Positions 15,704 through 27,605 of a stretch of DNA of 64,000 nt are shown one piece after another. The translations under genes and the position numbers were made by a program. The notes below the pieces were generated by a model. The model did not search any database, was not told where the DNA came from, and worked only from the letters and a program-made list of their open reading frames with translations. Location: contig NZ_JAUTDN010000037.1 in assembly GCF_030646155.1 (NCBI RefSeq), positions 1 to 64,000 of the forward strand. Reading direction: 5' to 3'. Position 1 is the first letter of the stretch. Each line of letters opens with the position of its first letter. The stretch is from Conexibacter sp. CPCC 205762. Its GTDB lineage: Bacteria; Actinomycetota; Thermoleophilia; Solirubrobacterales; Solirubrobacteraceae.

Positions 15704-18043
15704 ATGGTCTTGCTCCATCGAAGGTTGGCCGCGTTCGCGGCGATCGCCGCGCTGCCGCTGGCAAGCGCGAGCGCCGCGCAAGCGGCGACGCTGACGGTCG
15801 ACGATGACCGCGCAGAATGCCCCGCGGCGACGTACACCTCGGTCCAGGCGGCTGTCGATGCCGCCGCCGCAGGCGACACGATCACGATCTGCCCCGGCAG
15901 CTACGTCGAAGGCAGCGGCGCGCCGAACACCAACGCGCTGACGATCGGCAAGTCGCTGACGCTCAAGGGCGCCGGCGCCGATCTCGTCTCGATCTCGCCG
16001 CGCGTGACCGCGCAGACGGGCTCCTCGATCGCCGGCACGGCGACGGACATCCGCGCCGGCGTCGGCAGCATCGTCTCGGTGATCGGCACGCCGACGTCAC
16101 CGCTCGACGTCGCGATCTCCGGCATCACCGTCGACGGCCAGAGCCCTGACGGCCGCGGCGTCGCGTCGCTCGCCGGCATCGTCTACCTCGACGCGAAGGG
16201 CTCGATCGAGCGCAGCCGCGTCACCCACATCGTCACGTCCGAGGGCGCCGAGGCGTACAACCGCGTCGGCGGCTGGCGCGGCGCCCTGCCGGGCTACGGC
16301 ATCGTCCAGACGAGCGCCACGCTCGTCGGCATCCCCGGCGAGCGCCGGCTGGCGATCTCCAACACGCGCGTCGACAGCTACAACCGCGCCGGCATCCTGA
16401 TCGACGGCGCCTCCAACGACAGCGCGCCGTTCGCGCCGTCGGGCGTCACCAACAAGGGCGTCGTCAGAGGCTCGCAGGTCGTCGGTCGCGTCGAGTGCGC
16501 GAACTTCGAGGCCGACGGCAACTGCTCCAACGTCGGCCTGCTGATGACCGGCCCGCTGTTCGGCCAGGACGGCATCCGCGTCACCAACAACAGCCGCGTC
16601 GAGGTCGCCGACTCGCTGATCTCGCAGAACCTCGTCAACGGCGCCGGCGCCCCGGTCCGCCCGACGTGGGACTCGAGAAACGCCGTCTACACGACGCAGA
16701 CGACCGACAACGCCAACCTCCGGCTGGCCGCTGGCATCCGCCTGCTCGGCGCCTCGCTGACGAACTACTCGGGCGCCAACGGCCAGACGATCTACTCGTC
16801 GGCGACGCGCTCGAACATCACCGACAACGCCTACGGCGTGCTCAACCTCGCCGCCGACGGCACGACCGACGTCAGCGGCGACCCGACCTCGACCGGCAGA
16901 CTCGGCAACGTCTTCCGCGCCGAGAGAAACTGGTGGGGCCTCGGCTACTACCGCAGCAGCAACGCCGGCCCGGAGATCGCTCCGGCGGCGAACACGCCGT
17001 TCCCGGAGAACCCGGTCAACGGCGTCTCCACCGCCGACGGCACGGGCACGACGTCGAGATCGGTCGACTTCTTCCCGTACCGCAACGGCATGCAGGGCGA
17101 CGGCTTCAACGGCCAGTACACGGTCCTCGACGCGCCGCAGGCGGTCGAGGACGCGTTCCCGACGGTCGCGCTCAGCGCGCCCGCCAGCGGGCTGCGCGGC
17201 ACCGCCGTGACGCTGACGGCCGACGCGAGCGACGACTTCGGCGTCCGCTCGGTCGACCTGTTCGACGGCGCGACGAAGCTGACGACGCTCAGCGCGCCGC
17301 CCTACACGGCCTCCGTGACGCTGCCGGCCGACGCCGTCTGCGGCAGCACGCGCAGCTACACGGCCGTCGCGACCGACTCGCTCGACCAGCCGTCGACGAG
17401 CACGCCCGTCGCGGTCGCCGTCACCTGCCCCGACGACAGAAGAGGCGGAGACAACCCGCCGCCGCCGGCGCCGCCGACGGTCGCGTTCGAGAACGCCCCG
17501 AGAACGCTGTCGAAGGCGACGAAGGTCAACTTCGCCGTCACCGCCCCGGCCGGCTTCGCCTCGGCGCAGCTGCTGCTCGGGTCGCGCACCGTCTGCACCG
17601 TCACGAAGGCGCCGTTCAGCTGCACCGTCACGCCCACGGGCGCCGACGTCGGCAGCCAGACGCTGCGTGTCGTGGTGACCGACGCGAAGGGCTCCTCGGC
17701 CCAGGCGGCCGTCACCGTCACGGTGCCGAAGTTCGCCACCAAGGTGACGACGAAGGTCACCAGCAAGAAGGCGAAGGGCGGCAAGGTCAAGCGCACGATC
17801 CGCACGACCGTGGCCCGCCCCAAGGGCGTCACCGCCAAGCAGGCCTGCACCGGCGCGCACGTGACGCTTGTCGTCAAGCGCGGCGAGCGCACCGTCATCA
17901 ACCAGCAGGTCCGCCTCACCGGCTCCTGCACGTTCACCCGCTCCGTCACGGCCCCGCGCCGCGGCGGCGCCTTCAGACTGAGCGCGAAGTACAGCGGCAA
18001 CGCCGTCCTGCGCTCGGCCAGCACGAGCCGGAGGTTCACCTGA
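15704..18043 (+). CDS. Secreted right-handed parallel beta-helix protein with C-terminal Ig-like repeats
   Basis: 779 residues. The signal peptide is about 1-27 (RLAAFAAIAALPLASASAAQA). YTSVQAAVDAAAAGDTITICPGSY is the classic opening of a pectate-lyase-like beta-helix (seen as SVQAAVDAAAAGDTI and ICPGSYVEG); the helix runs to about 450. Two Ig-like/bacterial Ig segments (about 480-580 and 590-680) and a Lys-rich C-terminal domain follow. No catalytic residues are recognisable, so it may bind or cleave polysaccharide at the surface. GGGAG directly touches the ATG; a TTG at 15710 would give better spacing. Its stop overlaps the next start by one base (TGATG), so the two exported proteins are coupled. 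Confidence 0.85.
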   Translation: MVLLHRRLAAFAAIAALPLASASAAQAATLTVDDDRAECPAATYTSVQAAVDAAAAGDTITICPGSYVEGSGAPNTNALTIGKSLTLKGAGADLVSISPRVTAQTGSSIAGTATDIRAGVGSIVSVIGTPTSPLDVAISGITVDGQSPDGRGVASLAGIVYLDAKGSIERSRVTHIVTSEGAEAYNRVGGWRGALPGYGIVQTSATLVGIPGERRLAISNTRVDSYNRAGILIDGASNDSAPFAPSGVTNKGVVRGSQVVGRVECANFEADGNCSNVGLLMTGPLFGQDGIRVTNNSRVEVADSLISQNLVNGAGAPVRPTWDSRNAVYTTQTTDNANLRLAAGIRLLGASLTNYSGANGQTIYSSATRSNITDNAYGVLNLAADGTTDVSGDPTSTGRLGNVFRAERNWWGLGYYRSSNAGPEIAPAANTPFPENPVNGVSTADGTGTTSRSVDFFPYRNGMQGDGFNGQYTVLDAPQAVEDAFPTVALSAPASGLRGTAVTLTADASDDFGVRSVDLFDGATKLTTLSAPPYTASVTLPADAVCGSTRSYTAVATDSLDQPSTSTPVAVAVTCPDDRRGGDNPPPPAPPTVAFENAPRTLSKATKVNFAVTAPAGFASAQLLLGSRTVCTVTKAPFSCTVTPTGADVGSQTLRVVVTDAKGSSAQAAVTVTVPKFATKVTTKVTSKKAKGGKVKRTIRTTVARPKGVTAKQACTGAHVTLVVKRGERTVINQQVRLTGSCTFTRSVTAPRRGGAFRLSAKYSGNAVLRSASTSRRFT

Positions 18044-21000
18044 TGTCGTCCCGTTCCCGGTTCCGCAGGGCGCTCGCGATCGCGGCCGCCGGCACGCTGG
18101 GGGCGCTCGCGCTCCCGGCCGCCGCGCTGGCCGCCGATCAGTGCACGCCTGACGGCGTCACCTACGACACGAACGTCCTGACCTGGGACGACTTCTTCAG
18201 AGCGAACCCCAGATACAGCGACGCGATCGTGCCGTTCGCCGCCGGCGCCCCCGGCCGCTCGACCGGCAAGAACACGACCGCGAACATCGACCGTTACTTC
18301 CAGGCGGTCACCAACCAGATCAACAACGACCCGGAGATGCGCGAGCGGGTCGCGGTCAAGGAGGTGATGTTCGGCAAGTCGGAGCTCGGCAACAGAGGCG
18401 TCAACGGGCGCGACCTCGGCTTCTGGGTCGTCTCGACGCCGCAGAACATCGCCAACTTCGAGGACGACGGCGCCTTCTGGGCCGACGTCCGCGACGGCAG
18501 ACGCAGCGAGGCCGAGGGCCTGGCGGCGATCCGCACGCGACCGGCGATCGGCTGGGTCACGGCGACGCCGCACGGCAACGAGCCGGCGGCCGGCGAGGCG
18601 ATCACGCGTCAGCTCTACGAGCTGGTCGCGCGGACCGACTGCGCCAACCTGAGACGGCTGCAGAACCTCGACGTCGTGCTCGACCCGGTGCGCAACCCGG
18701 ACGGGCGCGACAACAACGTCCGCACGACGTCGTGGGGCTTTGACCCCAACCGCGACTTCGGCGTCCGCAACTACGTCGAGAACGGCAGCTTCCTCCCGTA
18801 CATCGCGAGATACCCGGGCCTGTTCTTCATCGACGCCCACCAGCAGGGCGCGGGCTACTTCTTCCCGCCCAACGAGGATCCGGTCCACCACGAGATCTCG
18901 AACTTCGCGCTCGACTTCATCCAGAACAGAATCGGCCCGAAGCTGCAGCAGACGTTCAACGACCAGTCGTCGCAGTACCAGAACTACAACTCGTACGACA
19001 TGTTCACGCCGGAGTACGGCGACACCGTCCCCTCGCTGCTGATGGGCGCGGCCGGCATGACGTACGAGAAGGGCTCGGACGAGAACTACGGCAAGCAGGT
19101 CTACGACCACTACCTGGCGATCGACACGACGATCAACCTGACCTCCAACGACAAGGTCAACCTGACGCGCAGATGGGTCGAGCAGTGGGAGGAGGCCAGA
19201 CAGCAGGGTGAGAGCTGCTCGCTGCAGGAGAACAAGCTCGTCTCGCCGCTGCACGAGTCGATCCTCCAGCAGCCGCAGGGCAAGGTCTGCGGCTACTTCT
19301 ACCGCCCCGACCTGCACGAGGGCGACGTCGCGCGCCTGATGAGAGCGCTGCGCGAGGTCGGCGTGCACATCTACACGCTCGACCAGGACACCGCCTCGCT
19401 CGGCATCCACACCTACGGCATGCCGACCGGCATCGGCAGAGCCGGCATCCTGCCGAAGGGCACGCTCTGGATCCCGATGAGCCAGCCGCAGAAGCACTGG
19501 CTGCAGGCGATCCTCGGCGAGGACCCGTTCATCCCGTACAACTACTACTACGACGTCGTCACGTGGTCGTTCGGCATGCAGCGCGGCCTCGCGGGCGACG
19601 GTCACCTGACCGAGCAGATGCCGGCCGGGACGCCGATGACCGAGGTCGACAACGTCAACTTCGGCTCGGTCCCCGCCAGATCGACCGTCTACGCGTTCGA
19701 CACCGACTCGATGGAGGCGCTCGCGCTGGTCGTCGAGCTGCTGGACAGAGGCGTCAACGTCTACCGCGCGACGAGCTCGTTCGACGCCAACGGCGTCCAC
19801 TACGAGTCGGGCGCGGCGCTGGTCGACGGCGCCTCGCTCGCGAGCAGCGGCGCCGACCTGTCGGCGCTGGCGACGAGACACAGCATCCCGGTCACCGGGC
19901 TGGCGAACTACCCGGTCGCGCGCAAGCAGCTGAGAGCGCCGAAGATCGGCGTCTACACGACGCTCGCGACCAACCCGACGAACCCGCTCAACCTCGACGC
20001 CGCCGCCGTCAACAACGGCACGGCGACGAGAGCGAACAACGGTCAGTGCCCGACGGAGACCGGCAACAACGCCTCCGCGTACTGCGAGGCGATGTTCGTG
20101 CTGACGCAGAAGGACAGACTGCCGGCGTCGATCTTCGTGCCCGTCACGTCGACCGACCTGGCCGCCGGCGCCGTCACCGTCGGCAACGGCTTCACCGCCC
20201 TCGTCAACCCCGCCGGCACGATCGCCGCCGGCGCGGGCGCGACGGCGCTGCAGACGTTCGTCAACGACGGCGGCATCTACGTCGGCTACAACGCGGGCGG
20301 CGCGACGTCGGCTCGCAACGCCGGCGTGACGACGCTCAACACGGCCTCGATCTCGGGGCTGAACACCCCCGGCTCGACCTTCGACGCGAGCTTCGACACG
20401 ACCAGCCCGGTCGCGTGGGGCTTCGACGAGGGCGGCTGGATCTACCGCGATTCGACCAGCAACCCGGTGTTCGACAGAGCGACGCTGGGAACGGCGACCG
20501 CCGCCGTCTCCTACGCGGGCGCGCCGATGCGCAGCTACGGCTTCTCCGTCAACGCGCTCGGCAGCGGTCAGCTCGGCGGCCGCCCGGCCGTCGTCGACCA
20601 GCCGTTCGGCTCCGGCCGCGCGGTCATGTTCGGCTTCAACCCGTTCTACCGCTCCTGGAAGGAGCAGGACGAGCGGCTGGTGCTGAACTCGGTCCTGTAC
20701 CCGCTCGGCGCGGCGCTGCCGGCCACGGCGGCCTCCCGCGAGACGGCCAAGCCGGCCGCCGAGCAGGTCAAGCCGGCGGCGGCTCCGGTGGCGGCGAAGA
20801 AGCTGCCGGCGGTCACGTCGCGCCCGACGAAGAAGGTCGCGTCGATCGACAAGCACGTGATGATCCGCGTCACGCGCAAGCAGGGGCCGAAGCTCAGAGC
20901 GGCCGTCAAGACGGCCAAGCTGAGCAAGTCGGTCCGCAAGCGGGTCAGCTACAAGGTCACGAAGACGACCGTGACGCTGACCGTCAAGAACGTCCGCACC

Positions 21001-21090
21001 GCTGACGCGCACGAGCGTCAGATGTGGGTCGCCCGCATCATGGGCGGCCTCAAGCAGCGCGGCGTCCAGGCGAAGATGGCGCAGCTCTAG
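18043..21090 (+). CDS. Secreted M14-family zinc carboxypeptidase
   Basis: 1015 residues. The signal peptide is about 1-31 (LGALALPAAALA). Zinc ligands HGNE (His177, Glu180) and DAHQQ (His266) are present, with the substrate-site motifs NPDGR and DPNRDF and a catalytic Glu in GMTYEKG (about 342). After the peptidase domain comes a long C-terminal part (about 430-930) rich in Asn/Thr and a Lys-rich tail. It should trim peptides outside the cell, perhaps cell-wall or host proteins. AGA arginine codons are frequent here. It is followed by a strong hairpin at 21116. Confidence 0.9.
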   Translation: MSSRSRFRRALAIAAAGTLGALALPAAALAADQCTPDGVTYDTNVLTWDDFFRANPRYSDAIVPFAAGAPGRSTGKNTTANIDRYFQAVTNQINNDPEMRERVAVKEVMFGKSELGNRGVNGRDLGFWVVSTPQNIANFEDDGAFWADVRDGRRSEAEGLAAIRTRPAIGWVTATPHGNEPAAGEAITRQLYELVARTDCANLRRLQNLDVVLDPVRNPDGRDNNVRTTSWGFDPNRDFGVRNYVENGSFLPYIARYPGLFFIDAHQQGAGYFFPPNEDPVHHEISNFALDFIQNRIGPKLQQTFNDQSSQYQNYNSYDMFTPEYGDTVPSLLMGAAGMTYEKGSDENYGKQVYDHYLAIDTTINLTSNDKVNLTRRWVEQWEEARQQGESCSLQENKLVSPLHESILQQPQGKVCGYFYRPDLHEGDVARLMRALREVGVHIYTLDQDTASLGIHTYGMPTGIGRAGILPKGTLWIPMSQPQKHWLQAILGEDPFIPYNYYYDVVTWSFGMQRGLAGDGHLTEQMPAGTPMTEVDNVNFGSVPARSTVYAFDTDSMEALALVVELLDRGVNVYRATSSFDANGVHYESGAALVDGASLASSGADLSALATRHSIPVTGLANYPVARKQLRAPKIGVYTTLATNPTNPLNLDAAAVNNGTATRANNGQCPTETGNNASAYCEAMFVLTQKDRLPASIFVPVTSTDLAAGAVTVGNGFTALVNPAGTIAAGAGATALQTFVNDGGIYVGYNAGGATSARNAGVTTLNTASISGLNTPGSTFDASFDTTSPVAWGFDEGGWIYRDSTSNPVFDRATLGTATAAVSYAGAPMRSYGFSVNALGSGQLGGRPAVVDQPFGSGRAVMFGFNPFYRSWKEQDERLVLNSVLYPLGAALPATAASRETAKPAAEQVKPAAAPVAAKKLPAVTSRPTKKVASIDKHVMIRVTRKQGPKLRAAVKTAKLSKSVRKRVSYKVTKTTVTLTVKNVRTADAHERQMWVARIMGGLKQRGVQAKMAQL

Positions 21091-21115
21091 CCAGCTTCCG
21101 CATTCCCCGCATCCG

Positions 21116-21156
21116 CGCCCGTCGTCCCGGCCTCTCTGAGGTCGGGACGGCGGGCG
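21116..21156 (+). terminator. Strong terminator hairpin after the M14 gene
   Basis: Arms of 18 nt (21116-21133 and 21139-21156) pair with only two G-T positions around the 5-nt loop ctctg. It lies 25 bp after the carboxypeptidase stop. There is no U-tract. Confidence 0.75.
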
Positions 21157-21184
21157 CAGTGCGTTTGACGAGAGGATCCGCCGC

Positions 21185-21487
21185 ATGCATCCCGATTGGC
21201 TCGGCAGCCCGCAGCACTTCGTCGGCGGCGCGTTCGCGGCAGCGCTGGCGATCGTCGTCGCCGCCCGCCTCGGCGTGCGCGGCCGGCTGCTGCTGGCGGT
21301 GCTCGGCCTCGGCGTCGCGATGACGGCGGAGACCGTCGTCGAGCTGGCCGAGTACGCCTTCAGAATCGCGCACGCGACCGCCTACTACGACACGATCGCC
21401 GACCTCGCGGCGACGCTCGCGGGCGCGCTCGCCGGGGCCGTCGCGGCGGCCTTCGCGGTCAGCGCGCGCCGGGCCGGCGCGCGCTGA
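21185..21487 (+). CDS. Small integral membrane protein, unknown function
   Basis: 100 residues with three likely membrane segments (about 10-27, 34-50 and 74-92). The stretch TAETVVELAEYAF and the downstream YYDTIADLAATLAGALAG resemble the D-T-x-x-D-L motif of small DUF2238/VanZ-like membrane proteins, but the match is loose. Own start at 21185 with GAGAGGA upstream. Convergent with the pyruvate carboxylase gene. Confidence 0.65.
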   Translation: MHPDWLGSPQHFVGGAFAAALAIVVAARLGVRGRLLLAVLGLGVAMTAETVVELAEYAFRIAHATAYYDTIADLAATLAGALAGAVAAAFAVSARRAGAR

Positions 21488-21508
21488 CGCGGGGTCGCCC
21501 GTCGCGGC

Positions 21509-24500
21509 TCAGCCGGCGCTGAGGACCAGCAGCAGGTCGCCCTGCTCCAGCCGTCTGCCGGAGGCGGCGGCGAGCCGCTGGACCGTGCCCGACAGCGGTG
21601 CCGTGATCGTCGACTCCATCTTCATCGCCTCCAGCGTCGCGACCGGGTCGCCCTCGCTGACGACGTCGCCGGCTCTCACCAGCAGCGTGACGATGCCGGT
21701 GACCGGCGCCGGCACCTGGCCGGGGTCGCTCGCGTCGGCGCGCTCTATCTGCTCGCCGGCCGCCTCGACCGACCTGTCGCGCACCTCGATCGGCCGCAGC
21801 TGGCCGTTGACGCGCACGAGCACCGTCCGCATGCCGCGGTGGTCGGCCTCGCCGATCGCCTCCAGCTCGAACAGCAGCGTCACGCCGGGGCCGAGCTCGA
21901 TCGCCAGCTCCTCCTCCTCGCGCAGGCCGCGGAAGAACTCCGGCGTCGGGATCAGCGAGACGTCGCCCCACTCGGCGCTCGCCTCGGCGAACTCTCTCGC
22001 GGGGCCGGGGAAGAGCAGCTCGGCGAGCGCGGCGCGGCGGTCCTCGCCCGGCGTCTCCAACCGCTGCGCCAGCTCGCCCTCGATCGCGAGCGGCGCCGGC
22101 GCCGGCCCGCGGCCGGCGAGCGCCAGCTCGGTGAACGGCTGCGGGAAGCCGGCCGGCGGCGTGCCGATGCCGCCGCGGAGGAAGTCGATCACCGAGTCGG
22201 GCAGGTCGAACGAGCCCGGTCTGCGCTCCAGCTCGTCGAGGTCGATCCCGGCCGAGACGGCGAACAGCGCGAGGTCGCCGACGACCTTGCTCGACGGCGT
22301 CACCTTGACGATGTGCCCCAGCAGCGCGTTGGCGCGCTCGTACGCCAGCTCGACCTCCTCGAACCGCCCTCTCAGGCCGACCGCGTCGGCCTGCTGGCGC
22401 AGGTTGGAGATCTGGCCGCCCGGCATCTCGTGGCGGTAGACGCGGCCGGTCGGCGCCTTCAGGCCGGTCTCGAAGGCGCCGTACATGCCGCGCACCGCCT
22501 CCCAGTACGGCTCCTGCGCGAGCAGCGCGTCGAGCGACAGGCCGGTGTCGCGGTCGGTCGTCGCGGTCGCGGCGACGATCGCCGCCAGCGACGGCTGCGA
22601 GGTCATCCCCGCCAGCGGCGCGGCGGCGCCGTCGACGGCGTCGACCCCGGCCTCGATCGCGGCCAGGTAGGTCGCGAGCTGGCCGCCGGCGGTGTCGTGC
22701 GTGTGCAGGTGGACCGGCAGCTCGAACTCGCTCCGCAGCGCGGTCACGAGCGTGCGCGCGGCCGGCGCCCGCAGCAGGCCGGCCATGTCCTTGATCGCGA
22801 GCACGTGGACGCCGGCCTCGACCAGCTGCTCGGCGAGCTTGAGGTAGTAGTCGAGCGTGTAGAGCGTCTCGCGCGGATCGGAGAGGTCGCCGGTGTAGCA
22901 GAGCGTCCCCTCGGCGATCGCGTGCGTCTCCAGCGTCGCCTCGATCGCCGCGCGCATCCCCTCGACGTCGTTGAGCGCGTCGAAGATGCGGAAGACGTCG
23001 ATGCCGGCGGCCGCCGCCTCGGCGACGAAGGCGCGCACGACCGGCTCCGGGAAGCGCGAGTAGGCGAGCAGGTTCTGCCCCCGCAGCAGCATCTGCAGGC
23101 AGACGTTCGGGACCAGCTCGCGCAGTTGCGCCAGCCGCTCCCACGGGTCCTCGTGCAGGAAGCGCAGCGCGACGTCGAAGGTCGCGCCGCCCCACACCTC
23201 CATCGACAGCAGCTGCGGCAGCTCGGCCGCGAGGTGGGGCGCGACGGCGAGCATGTCGTGCGTGCGCATGCGCGTCGCGAACAGCGACTGGTGGGCGTCG
23301 CGCAGGGTCGTGTCGGTGACGGCGACCGCCTGCTGCGCGCGCAGCGCCTGCGCGAAGGCGCGCGGGCCCTGCTCGAGCAGCCGCTGGCGCGAGCCGGCCG
23401 GCGGCTCGCCGCCGGGCGTGGCCGGAAGCTTCGCGCGCGGGTCGCCGCTGAGCGCGTCGGTCGCACGCTCGTGGTTGACGGTCACCTCGGCGAGGCGCGA
23501 GAGCAGGCGGCTGGCGCGGTCCTGCCCGGGGCCGGCGGCCGACAGGTCGGGCCGCTCGTCGACGAAGGTCGTGTGGGTTCTGCCGGCGAGCACGTCGGGG
23601 TCGTTGAGCAGCGCCAGCAGGAAGCCCTGGTTGGTCTTGACGCCGCGCACGCGCAGCTCGGCGACGGCGCGGCGGGCGCGCGCGACGGCGGAGTTGAGGT
23701 CGCGCCCGCGGGCGGAGATCTTCACCAGCAGCGGGTCGAAGAACGGCGACACCTCGGCGCCGACGAAGGCCGAGCCCTCGTCGAGGCGGACGCCGGCGCC
23801 GCCCGGCGAGCGGTAGGCGGTGATGCGGCCGGCGTCGGGGCGGAAGCCGTTGGCCGGGTCCTCGGTCGTGACGCGGCACTGCAGCGCGACGCCGCGCTGT
23901 CTGATCCCCTCCTGCGAGACGCCCAGCTCGGCGAGCGTCGCGCCGCCGGCGATCCGCAGCTGCGCGCGCACGAGGTCGAGGTCGGTCGTCTCCTCGGTGA
24001 CCGTGTGCTCGACCTGGATCCGCGGGTTCATCTCGATGAAGGCGTAGCGGCCGCTGGCCGGGTCGAGCAGGAACTCGACGGTGCCGGCGTTGACGTAGCC
24101 GACGTGGCGGGCGAACTTGACGGCGTCGGCGCAGATGCGGTCGCGCAGTTCAGGGTCAAGGTTCGGCGCCGGCGTGATCTCGATCACCTTCTGGTGACGG
24201 CGCTGGAGCGAGCAGTCGCGCTCGTAGAGGTGGACGACCTCGCCGGTCGCGTCGGCCAGCAGCTGCACCTCGATGTGCCGCGGGCGGATCAGCGCCTGCT
24301 CGAGGTAGACGGTGCCGTCACCGAAGGCGGCCTCAGCCTCGTTGCGCGCCTCCTCGACCGAGGCGGTCAGCTTCGACGGGTCGGTCACGAGCCGCATGCC
24401 GCGCCCGCCGCCGCCGTGCGAGGCCTTCACGAAGACCGGGAAGCCGATCGACTCGGCCGCCTTCATCGCCTGCTCGCCGTCGGCGACCGGCTCCGACGCC

Positions 24501-24898
24501 TCCAGCACCGGCACGCCGGCGGCGATCGCCGCGTCGCGGGCGCGCGTCTTGTTGCCGGCCAGGCCCAGCACCTCCGGCGGCGGGCCGACGAAGACGATCC
24601 CGGCGGCGGCGCAGGCGCGCGCCAGCTCGGGGTTCTCCGACATGAAGCCGTAGCCGGGATAGATCGCGTCGGCGCCCACCCTGACGGCGAGCGCCACGGC
24701 TACCTGCGGGTCGAGATACGTGCTGACCGGATGACCGGGCGTGCCGACCTCGTACGCCTCGTCGGCCTTCAGGCGGTGGACGGAGTCACGGTCCTCCGGC
24801 GCGTAGAGGGCGACGCTGCGGATCCGCAGCTCGTTGGCGGCGCGGAAGGCGCGAGTCGCGATCTCCCCCCGGTTTGCGACCAGCACTTTCTCGATCAT
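21509..24898 (-). CDS. pyc: Pyruvate carboxylase
   Basis: About 1129 residues, the full single-chain type. The biotin carboxylase domain (about 1-450) starts KVLVANRGEIATRAFRA and has KASHGGGGRGMR (ATP grasp). The carboxyltransferase TIM barrel (about 530-800) has TTLRDAHQSLFATRMR and KDMAGLL. The C-terminal carrier domain holds the biotin lysine in LEAMKMEST. It converts pyruvate to oxaloacetate and so feeds the TCA cycle during growth on sugars from the neighbouring pathways. The start is uncertain: ATGs at 24898 and 24910 and a GTG at 24922 are all in frame without a clear ribosome site; I chose the one that matches the family N-terminus. Confidence 0.95.
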   Translation of the reverse strand: MIEKVLVANRGEIATRAFRAANELRIRSVALYAPEDRDSVHRLKADEAYEVGTPGHPVSTYLDPQVAVALAVRVGADAIYPGYGFMSENPELARACAAAGIVFVGPPPEVLGLAGNKTRARDAAIAAGVPVLEASEPVADGEQAMKAAESIGFPVFVKASHGGGGRGMRLVTDPSKLTASVEEARNEAEAAFGDGTVYLEQALIRPRHIEVQLLADATGEVVHLYERDCSLQRRHQKVIEITPAPNLDPELRDRICADAVKFARHVGYVNAGTVEFLLDPASGRYAFIEMNPRIQVEHTVTEETTDLDLVRAQLRIAGGATLAELGVSQEGIRQRGVALQCRVTTEDPANGFRPDAGRITAYRSPGGAGVRLDEGSAFVGAEVSPFFDPLLVKISARGRDLNSAVARARRAVAELRVRGVKTNQGFLLALLNDPDVLAGRTHTTFVDERPDLSAAGPGQDRASRLLSRLAEVTVNHERATDALSGDPRAKLPATPGGEPPAGSRQRLLEQGPRAFAQALRAQQAVAVTDTTLRDAHQSLFATRMRTHDMLAVAPHLAAELPQLLSMEVWGGATFDVALRFLHEDPWERLAQLRELVPNVCLQMLLRGQNLLAYSRFPEPVVRAFVAEAAAAGIDVFRIFDALNDVEGMRAAIEATLETHAIAEGTLCYTGDLSDPRETLYTLDYYLKLAEQLVEAGVHVLAIKDMAGLLRAPAARTLVTALRSEFELPVHLHTHDTAGGQLATYLAAIEAGVDAVDGAAAPLAGMTSQPSLAAIVAATATTDRDTGLSLDALLAQEPYWEAVRGMYGAFETGLKAPTGRVYRHEMPGGQISNLRQQADAVGLRGRFEEVELAYERANALLGHIVKVTPSSKVVGDLALFAVSAGIDLDELERRPGSFDLPDSVIDFLRGGIGTPPAGFPQPFTELALAGRGPAPAPLAIEGELAQRLETPGEDRRAALAELLFPGPAREFAEASAEWGDVSLIPTPEFFRGLREEEELAIELGPGVTLLFELEAIGEADHRGMRTVLVRVNGQLRPIEVRDRSVEAAGEQIERADASDPGQVPAPVTGIVTLLVRAGDVVSEGDPVATLEAMKMESTITAPLSGTVQRLAAASGRRLEQGDLLLVLSAG

Positions 24899-25001
24899 GC
24901 GGCGGATCATGGCGCTTTGCACGTGGAAATGGACTTCCGCAAACGCGCTCTGACCGAGGTGAAAGTCCGGTGACGATCTCGTGTCTTTTGCCGTTTACCA
25001 A

Positions 25002-25029
25002 TTGACTTTTGCGTAGTCGTCGGCATTAT
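25002..25029 (+). promoter_or_regulatory. Promoter of edd, apparently leaderless
   Basis: TTGACT (25002-25007), 16 bp, CATTAT (25024-25029). The edd ATG (25037) lies 7 nt after the -10 box, where transcription should begin, and no ribosome site fits between. This is the layout of leaderless actinobacterial mRNAs. Confidence 0.7.
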
Positions 25030-25036
25030 TGCGGGC

Positions 25037-26904
<1,868 letters not shown>

Positions 26905-26908
<4 letters not shown>

Positions 26909-27558
26909 GCGCCGCAGCCGTCGCCGTCGCCACCCTCGACAGCGTGCTGGAGCGCGATCCGGTGATCCCGGTCGTCGTGCTCGACAAGGCCGCCGACGCG
27001 GTCCCGCTCGCGCATGCGCTGCTGGACGGCGGGATCGGCACGATCGAGCTGACGCTGCGCACCCCGGCGGCGCTGACCGCGATCGAGCGGATCGCCGCGA
27101 AGGTGCCGGAGATCGCCGTCGGCGCCGGCACCGTCCTGTCGGCCGAGCAGGCGCGCGACGCGCAGCTCGCGGGCGCCTCGTTCCTCGTCACGCCGGGCGC
27201 GACGCCGACGCTGCTGGACGCGCTGGAGCAGGTCGGCGTGCCGTTCCTGCCCGGCTGCGCGACCGCCTCCGAGCTGCTCGCGCTGCACGAGCGCGGGATC
27301 AGACGGGCGAAGTTCTTCCCGGCCGAGACGGCCGGCGGCACGGCCGCGCTGAAGGCGCTCGGCTCGGTCTTCGACGGCGTCCGCTTCTGCCCGACCGGCG
27401 GCATCACGCCGCAGACGGCGCCGGCCTGGCTGGCGCTGGACAACGTCGCCTGCGTCGGCGGCTCGTGGATCGCCCCGCGCGCCGAGATCGCCGCCCACGA
27501 GTGGGACGCGATCGAGCAGCGCGCGCGTGAGGCAGTTGCGCTGCGCGCCGCCGTCTGA
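26905..27558 (+). CDS. eda: KDPG aldolase (2-keto-3-deoxy-6-phosphogluconate aldolase)
   Basis: 217 residues, the class-I KDPG/KHG aldolase size. The Schiff-base Lys is in RRAKFFPAE (Lys136), with Glu48 in GTIELTLRT and Arg52 close by; GAGTVLSAEQA and CPTGGITPQTAPAWL (in parts) are phosphate-site segments. Coupled to edd, it completes the Entner-Doudoroff branch giving pyruvate and glyceraldehyde 3-phosphate. It may also cleave other 2-keto-3-deoxy acids made by the dehydratases in the window. Confidence 0.94.
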
Positions 27559-27593
27559 CGCGCTGGCTGAGCGTGCGCGAAGCCGTCCGCACC

Positions 27594-27599
27594 TATAGT
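27594..27599 (+). promoter_or_regulatory. -10 box (TATAGT) of the ROK gene, leaderless layout
   Basis: TATAGT lies 6 nt before the ATG at 27606, leaving no room for a ribosome site. No clear -35 hexamer is visible. Confidence 0.55.
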
Positions 27600-27605
27600 T
27601 GGCGG

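Noticed and set aside
17356..21186. Very long reverse-strand open frame antisense to the M14 and beta-helix genes
   Set aside because: Arg/Val/Asp-rich low-complexity translation without motifs. It arises from high G+C third positions of the real forward genes.
21839..24973. Long forward frame antisense to pyruvate carboxylase
   Set aside because: Translation is Arg/Ala/Gly/Val-rich with no fold signature, while the opposite strand encodes a complete pyruvate carboxylase.
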